Under the pieces are notes generated by a model that saw nothing but the letters and a program-made list of their open reading frames with translations, made no database searches and was not told the DNA's origin. Below are positions 62,686-64,000 of a stretch of DNA of 64,000 nucleotides, piece after piece. Within the stretch, counting starts at the first letter, position 1. Every line of letters starts with the position of its first letter. A program made the translations under genes and the position numbers. Origin of the DNA: Streptomyces sp. A0958 (GTDB lineage: Bacteria > Actinomycetota > Actinomycetes > Streptomycetales > Streptomycetaceae); the NCBI RefSeq assembly GCF_004795035.1, contig NZ_SSBK01000011.1, positions 62,001 through 126,000 on the forward strand. The letters run 5' to 3'.

Positions 62686-64000
62686 TCAGAAGTGTAGGGG
62701 TGCGGCCCCGTGGCGGGTGCCCGGGCGCGGCAGCACCGCGTACAGGCCGCCCGAGACGAGGACCGCGGCCGCCCAGCCCAGTCCGCTGCGCCCGGGCCAG
62801 GTACTGGCGAGCGGGCCGGTGAACCACTCCACGCCGGTGAAGAGCAGCCCCACCGCGAGACCGGCCGCCCAGGCCGCGACGGCGGGCCACGCGACGCCTC
62901 CCGTGTACCAGTAGGCGCTGGCGGGCGTGGTGTCCATGAGCGCCACCGGATCGTAGACACGGCCGCGCAGCATGTCCGTGGCGAAGACCCCGATCCAGGC
63001 CGAGAACGTCACCGCGAGCAGGTTCAGAAAGGAGACCAACGACTCGATGAAACTGCTCGCCACCATCATCAGCAGCGCCCCCAGGAACAGGCTGATCGCC
63101 GCGTTCACCCCGACGGCCCAGGCGCGCGGGACCGAGAATCCGAGGGTCTGCGCGGTGAATCCGGCCGAGTACATCGACATCGCGTTGATCAGCACCATCC
63201 CGGTGACCGTGACGATCAGATACGGAACGGAGAGCCAGGTCGGCAGCAGCACCCCGATGAAGGAGACCGGATCACCGGTGACGGCCAGTTCCGGCGTTCC
63301 CACCGCCATCACAGCGCCCATCAGCACCATCGGCAGGAAGACCACGGCCGCCCCGCCCACGGTGGCCGCGACCATGGCCCGGCCCGAGGCGGTGCGCGGC
63401 AGGTAGCGGGTGAAGTCCGGCCCGGACGGGGCCCAGCTGATCCCGCCGGCCGTCAGGGTGCCGATGCCCGCGATCACCATCGACACCGGACCGGGCGGCC
63501 GCTCCAGCACCACCCGCCACGGCGACGTGACGGCCAGATGTACCAGCACCAGGACGCTGAAGGCGCCGAAGAGGTACGCCGACCAGGTGCAGCACACCCG
63601 CAGCGCCCGCAGCCCCAGGCCCGACAGCAGAAAGCTGCCCGCGACGAACGCGAGCAGCGTCCCCATGATCAGGGCCGGCGTGCTCCGTACGCCGAACAGC
63701 ACATCGCCCACGGTCAGCAGGGCGTACGCCCCGGTGACCGCGTTCATCGTCTCCCAGCCCCACCGCGCGACCCAGATCAGCGTCCCCGGGGCCAGATTGC
63801 CCCGCTGGCCGAAAACAGCCCGTGACAGCGCCATGCCGGGGGCGCCGCCGCGCTTCCCCGCCACCGAGATGAAGCCCACCAGGCCGAACGAGACGAGCGG
63901 CGCGGTGACCGCCACCACCAGCACCTGCCAGAAGCTCAGCCCGTTGAGCACGACGAGCCCCGCGCCGACGGTGAGCAGCAGCACCGTCATGTTCGCCGCG
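62686..64000 (-). CDS. NCS1-family cytosine/purine permease (5' partial)
   Basis: About 438 residues are visible. The frame stays open to the window edge, and the residues before the internal Met (AANMTVLLLTVGAGL) match the first-helix region of NCS1 nucleobase:cation symporters, so the true start lies beyond 64000. Family segments include FGQRGNLAPGTLIWVARWGWE, SWAPSGPDFTRYLP and the long run of hydrophobic helices. Substrate may be cytosine, a purine, allantoin or hydantoin. The downstream luciferase-like gene may act on the imported compound (inference). Confidence 0.88.
   Translation of the reverse strand, partial: AANMTVLLLTVGAGLVVLNGLSFWQVLVVAVTAPLVSFGLVGFISVAGKRGGAPGMALSRAVFGQRGNLAPGTLIWVARWGWETMNAVTGAYALLTVGDVLFGVRSTPALIMGTLLAFVAGSFLLSGLGLRALRVCCTWSAYLFGAFSVLVLVHLAVTSPWRVVLERPPGPVSMVIAGIGTLTAGGISWAPSGPDFTRYLPRTASGRAMVAATVGGAAVVFLPMVLMGAVMAVGTPELAVTGDPVSFIGVLLPTWLSVPYLIVTVTGMVLINAMSMYSAGFTAQTLGFSVPRAWAVGVNAAISLFLGALLMMVASSFIESLVSFLNLLAVTFSAWIGVFATDMLRGRVYDPVALMDTTPASAYWYTGGVAWPAVAAWAAGLAVGLLFTGVEWFTGPLASTWPGRSGLGWAAAVLVSGGLYAVLPRPGTRHGAAPLHF

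Overview
The window is high-GC actinobacterial chromosome and almost certainly Streptomyces. Codons strongly prefer G/C at the third position, GTG and TTG starts are common, terminators are long perfect GC hairpins, and lineage marker genes are present: HupS with a lysine-rich tail, two nitrate-sensing-kinase/roadblock/DUF742/GTPase conservons, NdgR, AccB-AccE, and an Smc/RNase III/Fpg/RpmF cluster. From memory, the order from accB to glcP closely follows the S. coelicolor SCO5535-SCO5578 core segment. No phage, IS element, CRISPR array or biosynthetic cluster was seen.

Layout. 1-8.4 kb is accessory and secretory: the end of a flavin oxidoreductase/methyltransferase fusion, a DinB-fold protein, YceI, a Tat-exported GH64 beta-1,3-glucanase behind a perfect LacI-type operator, and a secreted GH101 endo-alpha-N-acetylgalactosaminidase. 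8.6-10.5 kb holds accB-accE (acyl-CoA carboxylase). 10.6-21.1 kb holds two tandem four-gene conservons on the minus strand, with signs of gene conversion between their GTPase genes. 21.6-25.7 kb holds a small unknown protein with two ANPRRT motifs, an FAH-family hydrolase overlapping gltX, a HAD phosphatase, and five tRNA genes (Gln-Glu-Glu-Gln-Glu). 25.8-30.0 kb holds a MerR regulator divergent from a DUF4188 gene, then ndgR divergent from leuCD. 30.1-38.5 kb is housekeeping: hupS, cofC (F420), plsC-gpsA-ddl (envelope), a DUF3515 lipoprotein, an Lrp-type RAM protein, thiL, thiD and rpmB.

38.7-45.6 kb holds a DAK2/FakA-like kinase, a 73-bp tandem repeat array, and a translationally coupled pair: an Hsp90-like GHKL ATPase and a 971-residue helical-repeat protein. 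The pair appears to sit as an insertion between the DAK gene and recG. 45.8-60.0 kb is the conserved recG-rsmD-coaD-(DivIVA-like)-DUF177-rpmF-rnc-fpg run, an HxlR regulator, a CAP-domain exoprotein, acyP, a small coiled-coil protein and smc. The last 4 kb has the glucose permease glcP behind a palindromic operator, a luciferase-like monooxygenase, and an NCS1 permease running off the end.

The best candidates for undescribed biology are the Hsp90-like/repeat-protein pair, the ANPRRT small protein beside conservon 1, the C-terminal motif shared by the two conservon sensor proteins at the end of long disordered tails, and several unassigned operator-like palindromes. Functions are assigned from motifs and remembered families; no database search was run.
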